Of a stretch of 64,000 bases of DNA, positions 53,604 through 61,995 are shown in pieces. A program made the translations under genes and the position numbers. The stretch covers positions 1 to 64,000 of the forward strand of contig NZ_PYGE01000007.1 of assembly GCF_003014555.1 (NCBI RefSeq), in the 5' to 3' direction. Under the pieces are notes generated by a model, which was not told where the DNA came from, did not search any database, and worked only from the letters and a program-made list of their open reading frames with translations. The first letter of the stretch is position 1, and the number at the start of each line of letters is the position of its first letter. This DNA is from Haloactinopolyspora alba (lineage in GTDB: Bacteria > Actinomycetota > Actinomycetes > Jiangellales > Jiangellaceae).

Positions 53604-54346
53604 GCCCAGCCGAAGCACGTGCCCCCGGCGAGGCCGGTAGGGGCGCGGCGCGGCAGGCTCCGGAGACGATGAGCATCGGCGAAGTCCTGGCGCAGCTGCG
53701 CCAGGACTTTCCCGATGTGAGCATTTCCAAGATCCGGTTCCTCGAGACCGAAGGGCTGGTCGAGCCGCAGCGGTCGCCGTCGGGATACCGGCGGTTCACC
53801 GCCGACGACGTCGCGCGGCTGCGCTACGTGCTCACGGTCCAGCGCGACCACTACCTGCCGTTGCGGGTCATCAAGGAACAGCTCGAACAGCTCGACCGCG
53901 GCATGGAACTGGTGACCGAGGGCGCCAGCACGGTCACCCCGTACACCGCCGCCGGCCCGGCGTCCGACCCGAACGAGGTCGTGCTGTCTCGCTCGTCGCT
54001 GCTCGAGGCCGCAGCGATCACCGAGGAGCTGCTGGCCGAGCTCGAGTCCTACGGCCTGGTCAGCGCCGGTCGTGGCGGCACCTACGACGCCGAGGCGCTG
54101 ATGGTCGCGCGCACCGTCGGCGAGCTGGCCGAGTTCGGGCTGCAGCCACGGCACCTGCGCGCGGTTCGTACCGCCGCCGAGCGCGAGGTCGACCTCGTCG
54201 AGCAGGTCGTGGCGCCGATGCGCAAGCAGCGCGGCGCCGACGCGCAGGGGCGCGCCGACGAGTCGGCCGATCAGGTGGCCCGCCTGACCGTGCGGCTGCA
54301 CGCCGCCCTCGTCGAAGCCGGCATCCGCCGCGTCCGCTCTCGCTGA
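53600..54346 (+). CDS. ftsR: MerR-family regulator, FtsR-like
   Basis: 248 residues. A MerR winged helix (MSIGEVLAQLRQDFPDVSISKIRFLETEGLVEPQRSPSGYRRF, about 24-70) and the dimerisation helix follow a disordered tail. It matches Rv1828 and corynebacterial FtsR, an activator of ftsZ, by sequence type and by position after the FHA gene. The C-terminal domain (about 110-248) has no recognised ligand site. A member of the 79-bp repeat family begins 12 nt after its stop. Confidence 0.85.
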   Translation: MSPAEARAPGEAGRGAARQAPETMSIGEVLAQLRQDFPDVSISKIRFLETEGLVEPQRSPSGYRRFTADDVARLRYVLTVQRDHYLPLRVIKEQLEQLDRGMELVTEGASTVTPYTAAGPASDPNEVVLSRSSLLEAAAITEELLAELESYGLVSAGRGGTYDAEALMVARTVGELAEFGLQPRHLRAVRTAAEREVDLVEQVVAPMRKQRGADAQGRADESADQVARLTVRLHAALVEAGIRRVRSR

Positions 54347-54358
54347 CACCCGGATTGC

Positions 54359-54437
54359 GGAATGATCACGTTCCGCATGGAATTCCCTGCGTCACCACCC
54401 TTGCAGGCCTGGTGACGCATACGAAGTCCTGGTGATG
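54359..54437 (+). repeat. 79-bp intergenic repeat, copy R2
   Basis: GGAATGATCACGTTC, CATGGAATTCC, TGCGTCACCA, then TGGTGACGCA and a second TGGTGATG arm. The first pair makes a perfect 10-bp stem (TGCGTCACCA/TGGTGACGCA). It lies 12 nt after the ftsR stop and about 47 nt before a leaderless gene. Confidence 0.9.
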
Positions 54438-54483
54438 GCCAACGGACCTCGCCGACGTCTCTGGCACCGGGGTCGCTCAGGAG

Positions 54484-54489
54484 TAGTGT
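54484..54489 (+). promoter_or_regulatory. -10 box TAGTGT, leaderless DUF151 gene
   Basis: TAGTGT is followed by 7 nt (GGAACCC) and GTG 54497. Confidence 0.6.
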
Positions 54490-54496
54490 GGAACCC

Positions 54497-54973
54497 GTGC
54501 ATGAGCTTGACGTCGTGGGTGTACGTGTAGAGATGCCCTCCAACCAGCCGATCGTGCTGCTCCGCGAGGTCGGCGGGCAGCGGTACCTGCCCATCTGGAT
54601 CGGCGCCGTGGAGGCGACGGCGATCGCCTTCGCCCAGCAGGGGGTGGTGCCACCGCGCCCGATGACGCACGACCTGTTCAAGGACGTGCTCGACACGGTC
54701 GGGGTCGATCTCGAGCAGGTGCGGATCACCGAAGTGCGCGACAACACTTACTACGCCGAGCTGGTGTTGTCGGGCGGGTACGAGGTCAGCTCGCGCCCGT
54801 CGGACTCGATCGCGCTCGCGTTGCGCACGGGGACGCCGATCTACGCTTCCGAGCCGCTGCTCGACGAGGCCGGAGTGCTGATGGCGGATCCGGACTCGGA
54901 GGAAGAGGAGGAAGACGAGGTGGCCCGGTTCCGGGAGTTCCTGGAACAGGTGACGCCGGAGGACTTCAGCTGA
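54497..54973 (+). CDS. DUF151 (bifunctional nuclease-like) family protein
   Basis: 158 residues. The DUF151 core VVGVRVEMPSNQPIVLLRE, LPIWIGAVEATAIAFAQQG, RPMTHDLFKDVLDTVGV, NTYYAELVLSGGYEVSSRPSDSIALALRTGTPIYA is complete. Some family members have nuclease activity in vitro, but the cellular role is unclear. Corresponds to Rv1829. The start is set at GTG 54497, 7 nt after a -10 box, and not at GTG 54488. The C-terminus is strongly acidic (DSEEEEEDE). Confidence 0.88.
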   Translation: MHELDVVGVRVEMPSNQPIVLLREVGGQRYLPIWIGAVEATAIAFAQQGVVPPRPMTHDLFKDVLDTVGVDLEQVRITEVRDNTYYAELVLSGGYEVSSRPSDSIALALRTGTPIYASEPLLDEAGVLMADPDSEEEEEDEVARFREFLEQVTPEDFS

Positions 54974-55050
54974 CGCGGTGCCGGGCGGCGGGTGCCGGCT
55001 CCGTTTCGGCCTCGAGCTGAAGTTGAGCTTGAGAGTTGCCGCGTGTTGCG

Positions 55051-55079
55051 TTGACCCCTGTCGGGGGCGGGCCTAACGT
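55051..55079 (+). promoter_or_regulatory. sigma-A-type promoter of the second merR gene
   Basis: TTGACC (55051-55056), a 17-bp spacer, TAACGT (55074-55079). It predicts a leader of about 75 nt to GTG 55162. The following ATGTAACA segment might be an autoregulatory site, which is speculative. Confidence 0.7.
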
Positions 55080-55161
55080 CACTGATGTAACACTCGTGGG
55101 CCATCCCGGCGAGTGCACCGCCGTGGCGGGACGCCAGGGGATTGACGATGAAGGGGTCGGC

Positions 55162-55785
55162 GTGAGCGCAGACAGCACATCCGGGACGGGTACGGCGGGC
55201 GGGCCCGGACGGCCGGCGTCGACAGCGCCTGGCGGCGCGGGACATCTCACCCAGCAGGGGCTGCTGTTCGAAGGAATGGTCGGCCCGGTGCCCGAGGACG
55301 TCGGTTACCGCGGGCCCACGGCATGTAACGCCGCCGGGATCACGTACCGGCAGCTCGACTACTGGGCGCGGACCGGCCTCGTCGAACCCACCGTGCGCAA
55401 CGCGACCGGCTCCGGCAGTCAGCGGCTGTACTCGTTCCAGGACATCCTGGTGCTGAAGATCGTCAAACGACTCCTCGACACCGGCGTCTCGTTGCAGCAG
55501 ATCCGCCAGGCGGTGCAGCACCTGCGCGATCGTGGCGTGGAGGACCTCGCCGGCATCACCCTGATGAGTGACGGCGCCAGCGTTTACGAGTGCACGTCGG
55601 CCGACGAGGTCGTCGACCTCGTGCAGGGCGGGCAGGGCGTCTTCGGGATCGCGGTGGGCCGCGTCTGGCGCGAGATCGAGGCGAGTCTGCACGAGCTGCC
55701 GGCCGTCCGTGCCGACGAGGAGCCGCCCGAGCATCCGGGCGATCAGCTCGCGGCCCGCCGTCGTGCCCGCGCCGCGGGCGCATGA
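55162..55785 (+). CDS. MerR-family regulator, ResR/McdR-like
   Basis: 207 residues. A disordered N-terminus (about 40 residues) is followed by a MerR helix-turn-helix (GYRGPTACNAAGITYRQLDYWARTGLVEPTVRN, about 50-85) with the SGSQRLYSFQDILVLKIVKRLLDTGVSLQQIRQAVQ segment. It matches the Rv1830 slot, where the M. tuberculosis regulator affects growth and division and mutations have been linked to antibiotic recovery. GTG 55162 has GAAGGGG upstream. No effector cysteines of metal-sensing MerR proteins are seen. Confidence 0.85.
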   Translation: MSADSTSGTGTAGGPGRPASTAPGGAGHLTQQGLLFEGMVGPVPEDVGYRGPTACNAAGITYRQLDYWARTGLVEPTVRNATGSGSQRLYSFQDILVLKIVKRLLDTGVSLQQIRQAVQHLRDRGVEDLAGITLMSDGASVYECTSADEVVDLVQGGQGVFGIAVGRVWREIEASLHELPAVRADEEPPEHPGDQLAARRRARAAGA

Positions 55786-55838
55786 TCCACGGCTGGCCCC
55801 CGTTCCCGGGCCACCACACCCGCCCGCCACGCCGGCTG

Positions 55839-55917
55839 GGAATGATCACGTCCCGCATGGAATTCCCTGCGTCACCACCCTTTCAGGCCTAGTGATGCGT
55901 GCAGAAGCCTCGTGATG
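55839..55917 (+). repeat. 79-bp intergenic repeat, copy R3
   Basis: GGGAATGATCACGTC, CATGGAATTCC and GCGTCACCA, then TAGTGATG and TCGTGATG arms (more degenerate than R1, R2 and R5). It lies 53 nt after the merR stop and faces R4 (56065-56143) with 147 bp between. Confidence 0.88.
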
Positions 55918-56064
55918 TCGACGCCGGCCAAGCTGATGTATCCAACGTCAACGGTGCCGCGGCGACGTGGTGACGCGGCGGTTCCGCCGAGTGTCGAGCC
56001 GTCCCCGTGCCGTCCCACCGCTTTGCGGGAGCCGGGGTTCTGACGAGCAGCCGAGCCGTGGGTC

Positions 56065-56143
56065 CACCACTAGGCTTTTCCACGCATCACCAGGCCTGAA
56101 AGGGTGGTGACGCAGGGAATTCCATGCGGAACGTGATCATTCC
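56065..56143 (-). repeat. 79-bp intergenic repeat, copy R4 (inverted)
   Basis: Read on the minus strand it has GGAATGATCACGTTC, CATGGAATTCC, TGCGTCACCA, TGGTGATGCG and TAGTGGTG. With R3 it forms a 79-bp terminal inverted repeat around 147 bp with no gene, just upstream of the glycine riboswitch. Confidence 0.9.
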
Positions 56144-56190
56144 CAGGGGAGCCGAACGGGAGCGGAGGGCTGTTCCTGGCGGAATCGGGT

Positions 56191-56196
56191 TATGCT
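56191..56196 (+). promoter_or_regulatory. -10 box TATGCT of the riboswitch-gcvP transcript
   Basis: TATGCT lies 15 bp before the glycine aptamer. Transcript start expected near 56203. No convincing -35. Confidence 0.55.
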
Positions 56197-56210
56197 GGGT
56201 AAGAGCCGTC

Positions 56211-56341
56211 GACTCTGGCCGGGAGAGTCTTCGTACGCGGGTACGAAGCGCCGAAGGGGCAACTTCCCCGTCAACCTCTCAGGCACCCAGGACCGGTCGG
56301 GCGAGGCCGCTCTGGAGTCGCCGACGGCGGCGACAACAGAG
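56211..56341 (+). ncRNA. glycine riboswitch with expression-platform hairpin
   Basis: Glycine aptamer hallmarks occur in order: GGGAGAGTC (56221), a CTTCGTAC/GTACGAAG stem, CGCCGAAGGGGCAA (56250), CCCC and CTCTCAGGCA (56275), followed by GACCGGTCGG. Only one full aptamer is seen. A second hairpin, CTCTG...CAGAG (56310-56341) enclosing GTCGCC...GGCGAC, stands where a second aptamer or an expression platform would be. It precedes gcvP by 38 nt, so glycine should switch on the glycine cleavage P protein. Confidence 0.9.
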
Positions 56342-56378
56342 GGGGAGCACTCGCACCCGTGACCGAGGAGCTCCGTTC

Positions 56379-59234
56379 ATGTTCCAACCGTTGGCTCAGA
56401 CTTCCGGCGACGCGCCGTTCGTCGCGCGGCACGTCGGTCCGCGCGACGACGAGATCGCGAAGATGCTCGACGCGGTGGGTTACGAATCGCTCGACGCACT
56501 GGTCGACGCGGCCGTGCCACAGGCGATCCGCAGCATCGACGCCCTCGACCTGCCGCCCGCGAGCACCGAACTCGAGGCACTGGACGAGCTGCGCGCACTG
56601 TCGCGGCGGAACCAGCGCCAGACCCAGATGATCGGACTCGGGTACTCCGACACGATCACCCCGCAGGTGGTGCTGCGCCGGGTCCTCGAGAGCCCGGCCT
56701 GGTACACCGCCTACACGCCGTATCAGCCGGAGATCTCGCAGGGCCGGCTCGAGGCGCTGCTGAACTACCAGACGATGGTCGCCGACCTCTCCGGGTTGCC
56801 GACCGCCAACTCGAGCCTGCTCGACGAGTCGACGGCGGCCGCCGAGGCGATGACGCTGATGCGCCGCGCGGTGCGAGGCGAGGGCGGCGTGCTGGTCGTC
56901 GACGAGGACTGCCTGCCGCAGACCATCGCCGTCGTCCGGACGCGTGCCGAACCGCTCGGACTGTCCGTGCGGGTGGCCGACCTCGACGACGGTCTGCCGG
57001 ACGGTGACGTGTTCGGCGTGCTCGTGCAGTATCCGGGCGCATCCGGCCGGGTCCGCGACCTGCGTACGATCACCGAGGAGGCGCACGAACGCGGCGCCCT
57101 GGTGACGGTCGCCGCCGATCTGCTGGCGATGACGCTGGTGACGCCGCCCGGTGAGCTCGGAGCCGACGTGGTCGTCGGTTCGTCGCAGCGGTTCGGCGTG
57201 CCGCTCGGTTACGGCGGCCCGCACGCCGGCTACATGGCTGTGCGCACCGGTCTCGAGCGCGGCCTGCCGGGCCGTCTCGTGGGCGTGTCGAAGGACGTGC
57301 ACGGTGCGCCCGCCTACCGGCTCGCCCTGCAGACGCGAGAGCAGCACATCCGCCGCGAGAAGGCGACGTCGAACATCTGCACCGCGCAGGTCCTGCTGGC
57401 GGTGGTGGCCTCCATGTACGCGGTGTGGCACGGTCCGGACGGTCTGCGCGACATCGCCGGCCGGGTGCACCGGCAGGCGGCCGGGCTGGCCACGGCGTTG
57501 CGTGCCGGCGGCGTCGAGGTCGTGCACGACACGTTCTTCGACACCGTCCTGGCGCGGGTGCCCGGCCGTGCCGAGGCCGTCGCCGCCGACGCGGGCGAGC
57601 TCGGCGTGAACGTGGGCGTCGCCGGGACCGACCTGGTCCGGGTGGCGTGTGACGAGGTGACCACCGATGTCGACCTGCGGCGGGTGCTGAAGGCGTTCGG
57701 CATCGAGTCGCCGCAGCTGCCCACCGAGGCGGAGGCATTGCCGGCCGGGCTGCGTCGCGGCAGCGCCTACCTCACGCATCCGGTGTTCAACTCGCACCGG
57801 TCCGAGACGTCGATGCTGCGGTATCTGCGGCGGCTCTCGGACAAGGACTACGCGCTCGACCGCGGCATGATCCCGCTGGGTTCGTGCACCATGAAGCTGA
57901 ACGCGGCGACCGAGATGGAGCCGATCACCTGGCCGGGCTTCGCCGGCATCCACCCGTTCGCGCCGGTCGAGCAGGCCGACGGCTACGTGGCCATGATCCG
58001 CCAGCTGGAGCAGTGGCTGGCCACGCTCACCGGCTACGACACCGTGTCCATTCAGCCGAACGCCGGGTCGCAGGGCGAGCTGGCGGGGTTGCTGGCCATC
58101 CGCGCCTACCATCGCGCCAACGGTGACGACCAGCGCGACGTGTGCCTGATCCCGTCCAGCGCGCACGGCACCAACGCCGCGTCGGCGGTGATGGCCGGGA
58201 TGCGCGTGGTGGTGGTCGCCGCCGACGAGGACGGCGCGGTCGATCTGGACAGCCTGCAGGCGAAGATCGACGAGCACGGCGACCGGCTCGCGGCGATCAT
58301 GGTGACCTACCCGTCCACGCACGGCGTGTACGAGGAGGGCATCACCGAGATCGCCCGGCGGGTGCACGAGGCTGGGGGACAGGTCTACGTCGACGGGGCG
58401 AACCTGAACGCGCTGCTCGGGCTGGCCAAGCCGGGTGAGTTCGGCGCCGACGTCAGTCACCTGAACCTGCACAAGACGTTCTGCATCCCGCACGGCGGCG
58501 GTGGTCCGGGCGTCGGGCCGATCGGGGTGCGCGCGCACCTGTCGCCGTACCTGCCGAACCATCCGATGCTGCCGGAGGCGGGCCCGGCCAGCGGCGTCGG
58601 GCCGATCTCCGGCGCTCCGTTCGGCTCGGCGTCGATCCTGCCGATCCCGTGGGCCTACATCCGGATGATGGGCCCGGAGGGGTTGAAGCTGGCGACGCAG
58701 ACGGCGGTGCTGAACGCGAACTACGTGGCCGCGCGGCTGGCCGGGCACTTCCCGGTGCTGTACGCGGGCCGCAACGGGCTGGTCGCGCACGAGTGCATCG
58801 TCGACCTTCGGCAGCTGACGAAGTCCAGCGGCATCACGGTCGACGACGTCGCCAAACGGCTGATCGACTACGGCTTCCACGCTCCGACGATGTCGTTCCC
58901 GGTGGCGGGGACGCTCATGATCGAGCCGACCGAGTCGGAGGACAAGGCCGAGCTCGACCGGTTCTGCGACGCGATGATCGCCATCCGGGCCGAGGCGGAC
59001 AAGGTCGCCGCCGGCGACTGGCCCGCCGACGACAACCCGCTGACCGGCGCGCCGCACACCGCGGAGTCGCTCATCGGCTCGTGGGAGCACCCGTACGAGC
59101 GCGAGACCGCCGTCTACCCGATCCGGTCGGTGCGCGGGGACAAGTACTGGCCTCCGGTGGGCCGCATCGACGGCGCGTACGGAGACCGGCACCTGGTCTG
59201 TTCCTGCCCGGCACCCGAGGCGTTCGAGTCCTGA
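56379..59234 (+). CDS. gcvP: Glycine dehydrogenase (decarboxylating), P protein
   Basis: 951 residues, the fused P1-P2 form. The N-terminal half has [17 protein letters not shown] and the C-terminal half the PLP-lysine motif [18 protein letters not shown] and the glycine loop after it. It decarboxylates glycine and passes the aminomethyl group to GcvH (gcvH at 52510). ATG 56379 has GAGGAG 8 nt upstream. The longer in-frame extension to 56124 would run through the riboswitch and is rejected. Repeat R5 begins 9 nt after the stop. Confidence 0.97.
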   Translation: MFQPLAQTSGDAPFVARHVGPRDDEIAKMLDAVGYESLDALVDAAVPQAIRSIDALDLPPASTELEALDELRALSRRNQRQTQMIGLGYSDTITPQVVLRRVLESPAWYTAYTPYQPEISQGRLEALLNYQTMVADLSGLPTANSSLLDESTAAAEAMTLMRRAVRGEGGVLVVDEDCLPQTIAVVRTRAEPLGLSVRVADLDDGLPDGDVFGVLVQYPGASGRVRDLRTITEEAHERGALVTVAADLLAMTLVTPPGELGADVVVGSSQRFGVPLGYGGPHAGYMAVRTGLERGLPGRLVGVSKDVHGAPAYRLALQTREQHIRREKATSNICTAQVLLAVVASMYAVWHGPDGLRDIAGRVHRQAAGLATALRAGGVEVVHDTFFDTVLARVPGRAEAVAADAGELGVNVGVAGTDLVRVACDEVTTDVDLRRVLKAFGIESPQLPTEAEALPAGLRRGSAYLTHPVFNSHRSETSMLRYLRRLSDKDYALDRGMIPLGSCTMKLNAATEMEPITWPGFAGIHPFAPVEQADGYVAMIRQLEQWLATLTGYDTVSIQPNAGSQGELAGLLAIRAYHRANGDDQRDVCLIPSSAHGTNAASAVMAGMRVVVVAADEDGAVDLDSLQAKIDEHGDRLAAIMVTYPSTHGVYEEGITEIARRVHEAGGQVYVDGANLNALLGLAKPGEFGADVSHLNLHKTFCIPHGGGGPGVGPIGVRAHLSPYLPNHPMLPEAGPASGVGPISGAPFGSASILPIPWAYIRMMGPEGLKLATQTAVLNANYVAARLAGHFPVLYAGRNGLVAHECIVDLRQLTKSSGITVDDVAKRLIDYGFHAPTMSFPVAGTLMIEPTESEDKAELDRFCDAMIAIRAEADKVAAGDWPADDNPLTGAPHTAESLIGSWEHPYERETAVYPIRSVRGDKYWPPVGRIDGAYGDRHLVCSCPAPEAFES

Positions 59235-59243
59235 CACCGATGT

Positions 59244-59323
59244 GAAATGATCACGTTCTCCATGGAGTTCCAGCGCGTCACTACCCCTACAGGCCTGGTG
59301 ACGCGCTGGAAAGCCTGGTGACG
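59244..59323 (+). repeat. 79-bp intergenic repeat, copy R5
   Basis: GAAATGATCACGTTC, CATGGAGTTCC, then the stem CCAGCGCGTCAC with its complement GTGACGCGCTGG (perfect 12 bp), and a second TGGTGACG arm. The stem sequence differs from the other copies but pairing is kept on both sides, a compensatory change. It starts 9 nt after gcvP. Confidence 0.9.
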
Positions 59324-59348
59324 TGGTCGCTGCGACTCCGGCAGGAGG

Positions 59349-59423
59349 CGCGACGGGTCGTCGACGGCATCGCGCGGCCGACGACCCGTCGCGAAGCCCG
59401 AGCGGGTCAGGGGAACCCTGACC
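59349..59423 (+). terminator. two strong hairpins after gcvP and R5
   Basis: CGCGACGGGTCGTCG (59349-59363) pairs perfectly over 15 bp with 59379-59393. A second hairpin, GGTCAGGG-GAA-CCCTGACC, follows at 59405-59423. They are probable termination structures between gcvP and the dedA gene. Confidence 0.7.
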
Positions 59424-59522
59424 AAGGTCGGAGGGAGGGATCCGACTTCGGTGGCATGTGCCGGCTGATCGCCCCGCGTAGTGTCGGAAGTGACGTCAGT
59501 GGGGACGAAGGGCTCGGAGGGC

Positions 59523-60167
59523 ATGGACGAAGCAATCATCGATCTGGCGCGCGACATCATGGGGTCGCCGTGGGTGTACACGGTCTTGTTCGCGATCGCC
59601 GCGATCGACGCGTTCTTCCCCGCGGTCCCCAGCGAGAGCCTCGTCATCACGGCGGGGGTCTTCGCCGCCAGTGGTGAGCCGACCCTGCTGTTCGTGATCA
59701 TCGCCGGAGCGCTGGGAGCGTTCCTCGGCGACCACATCTCGTACACCATCGGCCGCACGGCCGGGACGCGGTTCCGGCATCGGTTCGAAGGCGGGAAACG
59801 GGCCGGCGCCACGTTCGGCTGGGCCGAGCGGATGCTCCGACAACGCGGCGGGCTGATCATCGTCGTCGCGCGTTACATCCCCGGTGGCCGCACGGCGGTG
59901 ACGCTGACCGCGGGCACCGTCGAGTACCCGTTGCGCAAGTTCAGCCTGTTCGACGCCATCGCGGCGGCGTCCTGGGCCACCTACTCCGGGATGATCGGCT
60001 ACCTCGGCGGCAAGGCGTTCGAGGAGAACCCGCTGTTGGGTCTCGCCGTCGGCCTCGGGGTGGCGCTGAGCATCACCGCGATCGTCGAGCTGGTGCGACA
60101 CCAGCTGGCCAAGCGCCGTGCCCGCGCGGCCACGACGCCGGACGACCACCCGCAGGAACTGGTCTGA
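59523..60167 (+). CDS. DedA family membrane protein (first copy)
   Basis: 214 residues. DedA features: FPAVPSESLVITAGVFAA, GAFLGDHISYTIGR, RYIPGGRTAVTLTAGTV (the F/YxPGxR motif) and about five hydrophobic segments. The family takes part in lipid scrambling, undecaprenyl phosphate recycling and drug tolerance. The start is uncertain: ATG 59523 fits the family length, while GTG 59490 lies 5 nt after TAGTGT (59479-59484) and would be leaderless. Confidence 0.85.
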   Translation: MDEAIIDLARDIMGSPWVYTVLFAIAAIDAFFPAVPSESLVITAGVFAASGEPTLLFVIIAGALGAFLGDHISYTIGRTAGTRFRHRFEGGKRAGATFGWAERMLRQRGGLIIVVARYIPGGRTAVTLTAGTVEYPLRKFSLFDAIAAASWATYSGMIGYLGGKAFEENPLLGLAVGLGVALSITAIVELVRHQLAKRRARAATTPDDHPQELV

Positions 60168-60190
60168 GCAGCACCTCGTTCGAGTCGCCG

Positions 60191-61360
60191 ATGCTGCAGC
60201 AGGTCGGCACACTGGTGGCGCGCCGCACGACCGGTCTCCTCGCCGGGGCCGCGGGCGCACTGGTCCAGTTGGTGTTCGTGGCCGTCCTGGTGCTGGCGAT
60301 GCTGCCCGTCATCCGGTGGCGCCGGCGGCGGGCGGCGTTGCTGCGCGCCGCCTGGCCGGGTACGCGTGCGCTGGCGGAGTGGGACCGGCGCCGGCTGGCG
60401 CGATGGTTCGCGGTCTCGGCCGCCGAGCCGGTGGAGCAGCGGCGGGTGGTGACGTTCCTCGCCCTGCGGTCGATGTCCGGCCTGCTGGCCGGCGCGATCC
60501 TGGGGCTGGTCTGCTGGGGTCTGGTCACTGTGTTCGTCATGCTCCGGTCCTGGCTGCTGGACGTTCCCGCCGACTACACCGAGGGTGCCGACCAGGTGAC
60601 GACGGGGACGGTGCTGGTCGCGGTCCTCCCCGGCGCGGTGCTGCTGTACCTGGCGCTGCAGGGACTGGCCGGCGTGGTCGGCCTCGAGCGGCGCCTGGCG
60701 CACCACTACCTGGGACGCAGCCGGAACGAGCTGCTGCAGCGGCGGATCAGCGAACTCGCCGAGAGCCGCGCGGGTGTCGTCGACGTGGTCGACGCGGAAC
60801 GCCGACGAATCGAGCGTGACCTGCACGACGGGGTCCAGCAACGGCTGGTCGCCCTGGGCGTGCTGCTGGGCCGCGCCCGTCGCGGCGCAGACGCCGAGCG
60901 CCGCGACGAGCTGCTGCGCGCGGCGCACGAGGAGACTCAGGCGGTTCTGGACGACCTGCGTCAGGTCGCGTGGCGCGTCTACCCGTCGGCGCTGGACACG
61001 CTGGGTCTGGAGGAGGCGCTGGCGGTGCTCGCGGCACGGCCGGGGGTTCCGGTCGAGGTCGAGTGCCACGACTGCGGGTCGCTGCCGGAGCCGATCGCGA
61101 CGGCGGTGTACTTCGTCGTCTCCGAGACGGTGAACAACGCGGTGAAGCACGCCGCGGCGACCCGTGTCGACGTGGCCGTGCGCCGAGAGAACGGGTCGGT
61201 TCTGGCCCGGGTCTCCGACGACGGCGTCGGCGGGGCCGACCCGGACGGCGGCGGGCTGTCCGGGCTGCGTCGTCGCGTCGCCGGACAGGACGGCACGTTC
61301 GGCTTGGTGAGCCCGGCCGGCGGCCCCACCGTGGTGGAGGTGACGCTGCCGTGCGGGTGA
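60191..61360 (+). CDS. NarL-type sensor histidine kinase
   Basis: 389 residues. Four hydrophobic segments lie in the first 165 residues (LVQLVFVAVLVLAMLPV, GAILGLVCWGLVTVFVML, VLVAVLPGAVLLYLAL). A HisKA_3 dimerisation domain has the phosphate-accepting H212 in ERDLHDGVQQRLV. The ATPase domain has VSETVNNAVKHA, SDDGVGGAD and GGGLSGLRRRV. The stimulus is unknown and no periplasmic sensor domain is evident. It overlaps the regulator by 10 nt. Confidence 0.9.
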   Translation: MLQQVGTLVARRTTGLLAGAAGALVQLVFVAVLVLAMLPVIRWRRRRAALLRAAWPGTRALAEWDRRRLARWFAVSAAEPVEQRRVVTFLALRSMSGLLAGAILGLVCWGLVTVFVMLRSWLLDVPADYTEGADQVTTGTVLVAVLPGAVLLYLALQGLAGVVGLERRLAHHYLGRSRNELLQRRISELAESRAGVVDVVDAERRRIERDLHDGVQQRLVALGVLLGRARRGADAERRDELLRAAHEETQAVLDDLRQVAWRVYPSALDTLGLEEALAVLAARPGVPVEVECHDCGSLPEPIATAVYFVVSETVNNAVKHAAATRVDVAVRRENGSVLARVSDDGVGGADPDGGGLSGLRRRVAGQDGTFGLVSPAGGPTVVEVTLPCG

Positions 61361-61995
61361 CGCTGGCCGAGGACGCGACGCTGCTGCGTGACGGTCTGGC
61401 CCGGTTGCTCGAGGACGAGGGGCACGAGGTCGTCGCCGCCGTCCGGGACGCGGATGCGCTGCTGGCCGCGGTCGAGGCCGACACGCCGGACGTCGTCGTG
61501 GCGGACGTGCGGATGCCGCCGACACACACCGACGAGGGCCTGCGGGCGGTGCTGGACATCCGCGCGAAACGGCCCGGGGTCGGCGTCCTGGTGCTGTCGC
61601 AGTACGTCGAGAAGCGCTACGCCGTCGAACTGTTCACCGCGCACACGGACGGGGTGGGTTACCTGCTGAAGGACCGGGTGGCCCACGTCGACGACTTCCT
61701 CGACGCGTTGGAGCGCGTCGGCACCGGGGGAGCGGCGTTCGACGCCGAGGTCGTGCGCCAGCTGATCGCCCGCAGCCGCCGGCCCGACCCGCTGGGCCGG
61801 CTGAGCCCGCGCGAGCGTGCCGTCCTGGAGTTGATGGCGCAGGGGCACACGAACGCGGGCGTGGCCGCCGCGATGCACCTGTCCACGAGCGCGGTCGAGA
61901 AGCACGTCAACACGATCTTCGACAAGCTCGATCTGCGCGACACCGACGGTTACAGCCGCCGCGTGCTCGCCGTGCTGCGCTACCTGGACTCGTGA
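61351..61995 (+). CDS. NarL/FixJ-type response regulator
   Basis: 214 residues. The receiver domain has phosphorylation site D52 (VVVADVRMPP), a conserved LSQYVEKRYA segment and the YLLKDRV lysine region. The LuxR-type helix-turn-helix begins LSPRERAVLELMAQGHTNAG and ends SAVEKHVNTIFDKLDL. It is the partner of the overlapping histidine kinase. Its last 16 bp overlap the convergent dedA gene. Confidence 0.92.
   Translation: MRVTLAEDATLLRDGLARLLEDEGHEVVAAVRDADALLAAVEADTPDVVVADVRMPPTHTDEGLRAVLDIRAKRPGVGVLVLSQYVEKRYAVELFTAHTDGVGYLLKDRVAHVDDFLDALERVGTGGAAFDAEVVRQLIARSRRPDPLGRLSPRERAVLELMAQGHTNAGVAAAMHLSTSAVEKHVNTIFDKLDLRDTDGYSRRVLAVLRYLDS

Noticed and set aside
56124-56378. N-terminal extension of gcvP
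   Set aside because: The frame would pass through repeat R4 and the glycine riboswitch. The GcvP family start and a ribosome-binding site are at 56379.
56271-59237. 988-residue minus-strand frame opposite gcvP
   Set aside because: Shadow of gcvP. It also covers the riboswitch.
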